DNA of 64,000 nucleotides from Halomonas sp. ALS9 (GTDB lineage: Bacteria; Pseudomonadota; Gammaproteobacteria; Pseudomonadales; Halomonadaceae), in contig NZ_LXRG01000065.1 of NCBI RefSeq assembly GCF_001651035.1, forward strand, positions 62,001 through 126,000, in the 5' to 3' direction. Below, one piece after another: positions 63,860 through 64,000 of this stretch (within the stretch, counting starts at the first letter, position 1; each line of letters opens with the position of its first letter). The position numbers and the translations under genes are program-made. Below the pieces are notes generated by a model. It had not been told where the DNA came from, did no database searches, and saw nothing but the letters and a program-made list of their open reading frames with translations.

Positions 63860-64000
63860 TTACCACTCCGCAATAGAGCCGTCTTCGTGGTTCCACACCG
63901 GGTTGCGCCAGCGGTGGCCCACTTTGGCGCGTTCTTCAACGAACTCTTCGTTAATCTCAACGCCAAGCCCTGGGCCTTGGGGAATGGCGCAGAAGCCGTC
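63860..64000 (-). CDS. dgoD: D-galactonate dehydratase, C-terminal end (partial)
   Basis: The last 46 codons of a minus-strand gene run off the right edge. Translation ends in [15 protein letters not shown], then [14 protein letters not shown] and AEW, the well-known C-terminal end of DgoD, an enolase-superfamily enzyme that dehydrates D-galactonate to 2-keto-3-deoxygalactonate. Directly upstream of dgoK in the same operon. Confidence 0.85.
   Translation of the reverse strand, partial: DGFCAIPQGPGLGVEINEEFVEERAKVGHRWRNPVWNHEDGSIAEW

Overview
The window looks like chromosomal DNA of a moderately halophilic gammaproteobacterium of the Halomonas/Vreelandella type. The grounds are a Pseudomonas-like fused fructose PTS, zwf-pgl-eda (Entner-Doudoroff genes), a Trk potassium system, many acidic proteins, and two GH13 alpha-glucosidases. 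The first of these places its catalytic Asp/Glu/Asp at the same numbers I recall for the Halomonas sp. H11 enzyme HaG. Species was inferred from gene content only; no database was searched.

Layout. 1-5.6 kb: 3' end of a metal P-type ATPase, a small HTH gene, a PA0069-type radical SAM gene with a LexA-like box, a DinB protein, a DUF4160/DUF2442 pair, a membrane protein and a GNAT. 5.6-10.8 kb: an accessory stretch, part of it strongly A/T-rich, with HscC (Hsp70), a J-domain/RDD membrane protein, a minimal M50 protease, an unknown protein and a TerB-like protein. 10.9-22.8 kb: central sugar metabolism (pgi, fruBKA, fruR, mgsA, pyk, gap). 22.8-37.7 kb: an alpha-glucoside regulon (LacI repressor, ATPase, alpha-glucosidase, two permeases, binding protein, LamB-like porin, MalT, second alpha-glucosidase, MalK). 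37.7-42.5 kb: SDR, old yellow enzyme with divergent TetR, DUF3455 protein, ECF sigma factor and anti-sigma. 42.5-47.3 kb: one operon trkH, KdpD-like kinase, KdpE-like regulator, trkA. 47.4-51.2 kb: malEFG. 51.5-54.4 kb: zwf-pgl-eda. 54.6-64 kb: an SSS sugar symporter and a D-galactonate operon (dgoD-dgoK-dgoA-lactonase), separated by a 1510-residue nuclease-STAND-repeat protein.

How it fits together. Maltose and other alpha-glucosides enter through LamB and two ABC importers, are split by two GH13 enzymes, and the glucose flows through pgi/zwf-pgl-eda; fructose enters by the PTS, and galactonate through dgoD/K/A. HexR-like 15-mers before zwf, pgi and pyk suggest shared control, but hexR is not in the window. 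A triple palindrome between the binding-protein operon and lamB is the likely site of the local LacI repressor, and a related palindrome between fruB and fruR is the likely FruR site.

The best candidate for something new is the 56.5-61.1 kb gene. It has a predicted PD-(D/E)xK (Cap4/DUF4297-like) N-terminus, a P-loop STAND core and a very long helical-repeat C-terminus, the architecture of Avs-type antiphage proteins, set into an otherwise metabolic locus. Second-rank points are the trk operon with its own shortened KdpD/KdpE pair, and the HscC/J-RDD/M50/TerB stretch.
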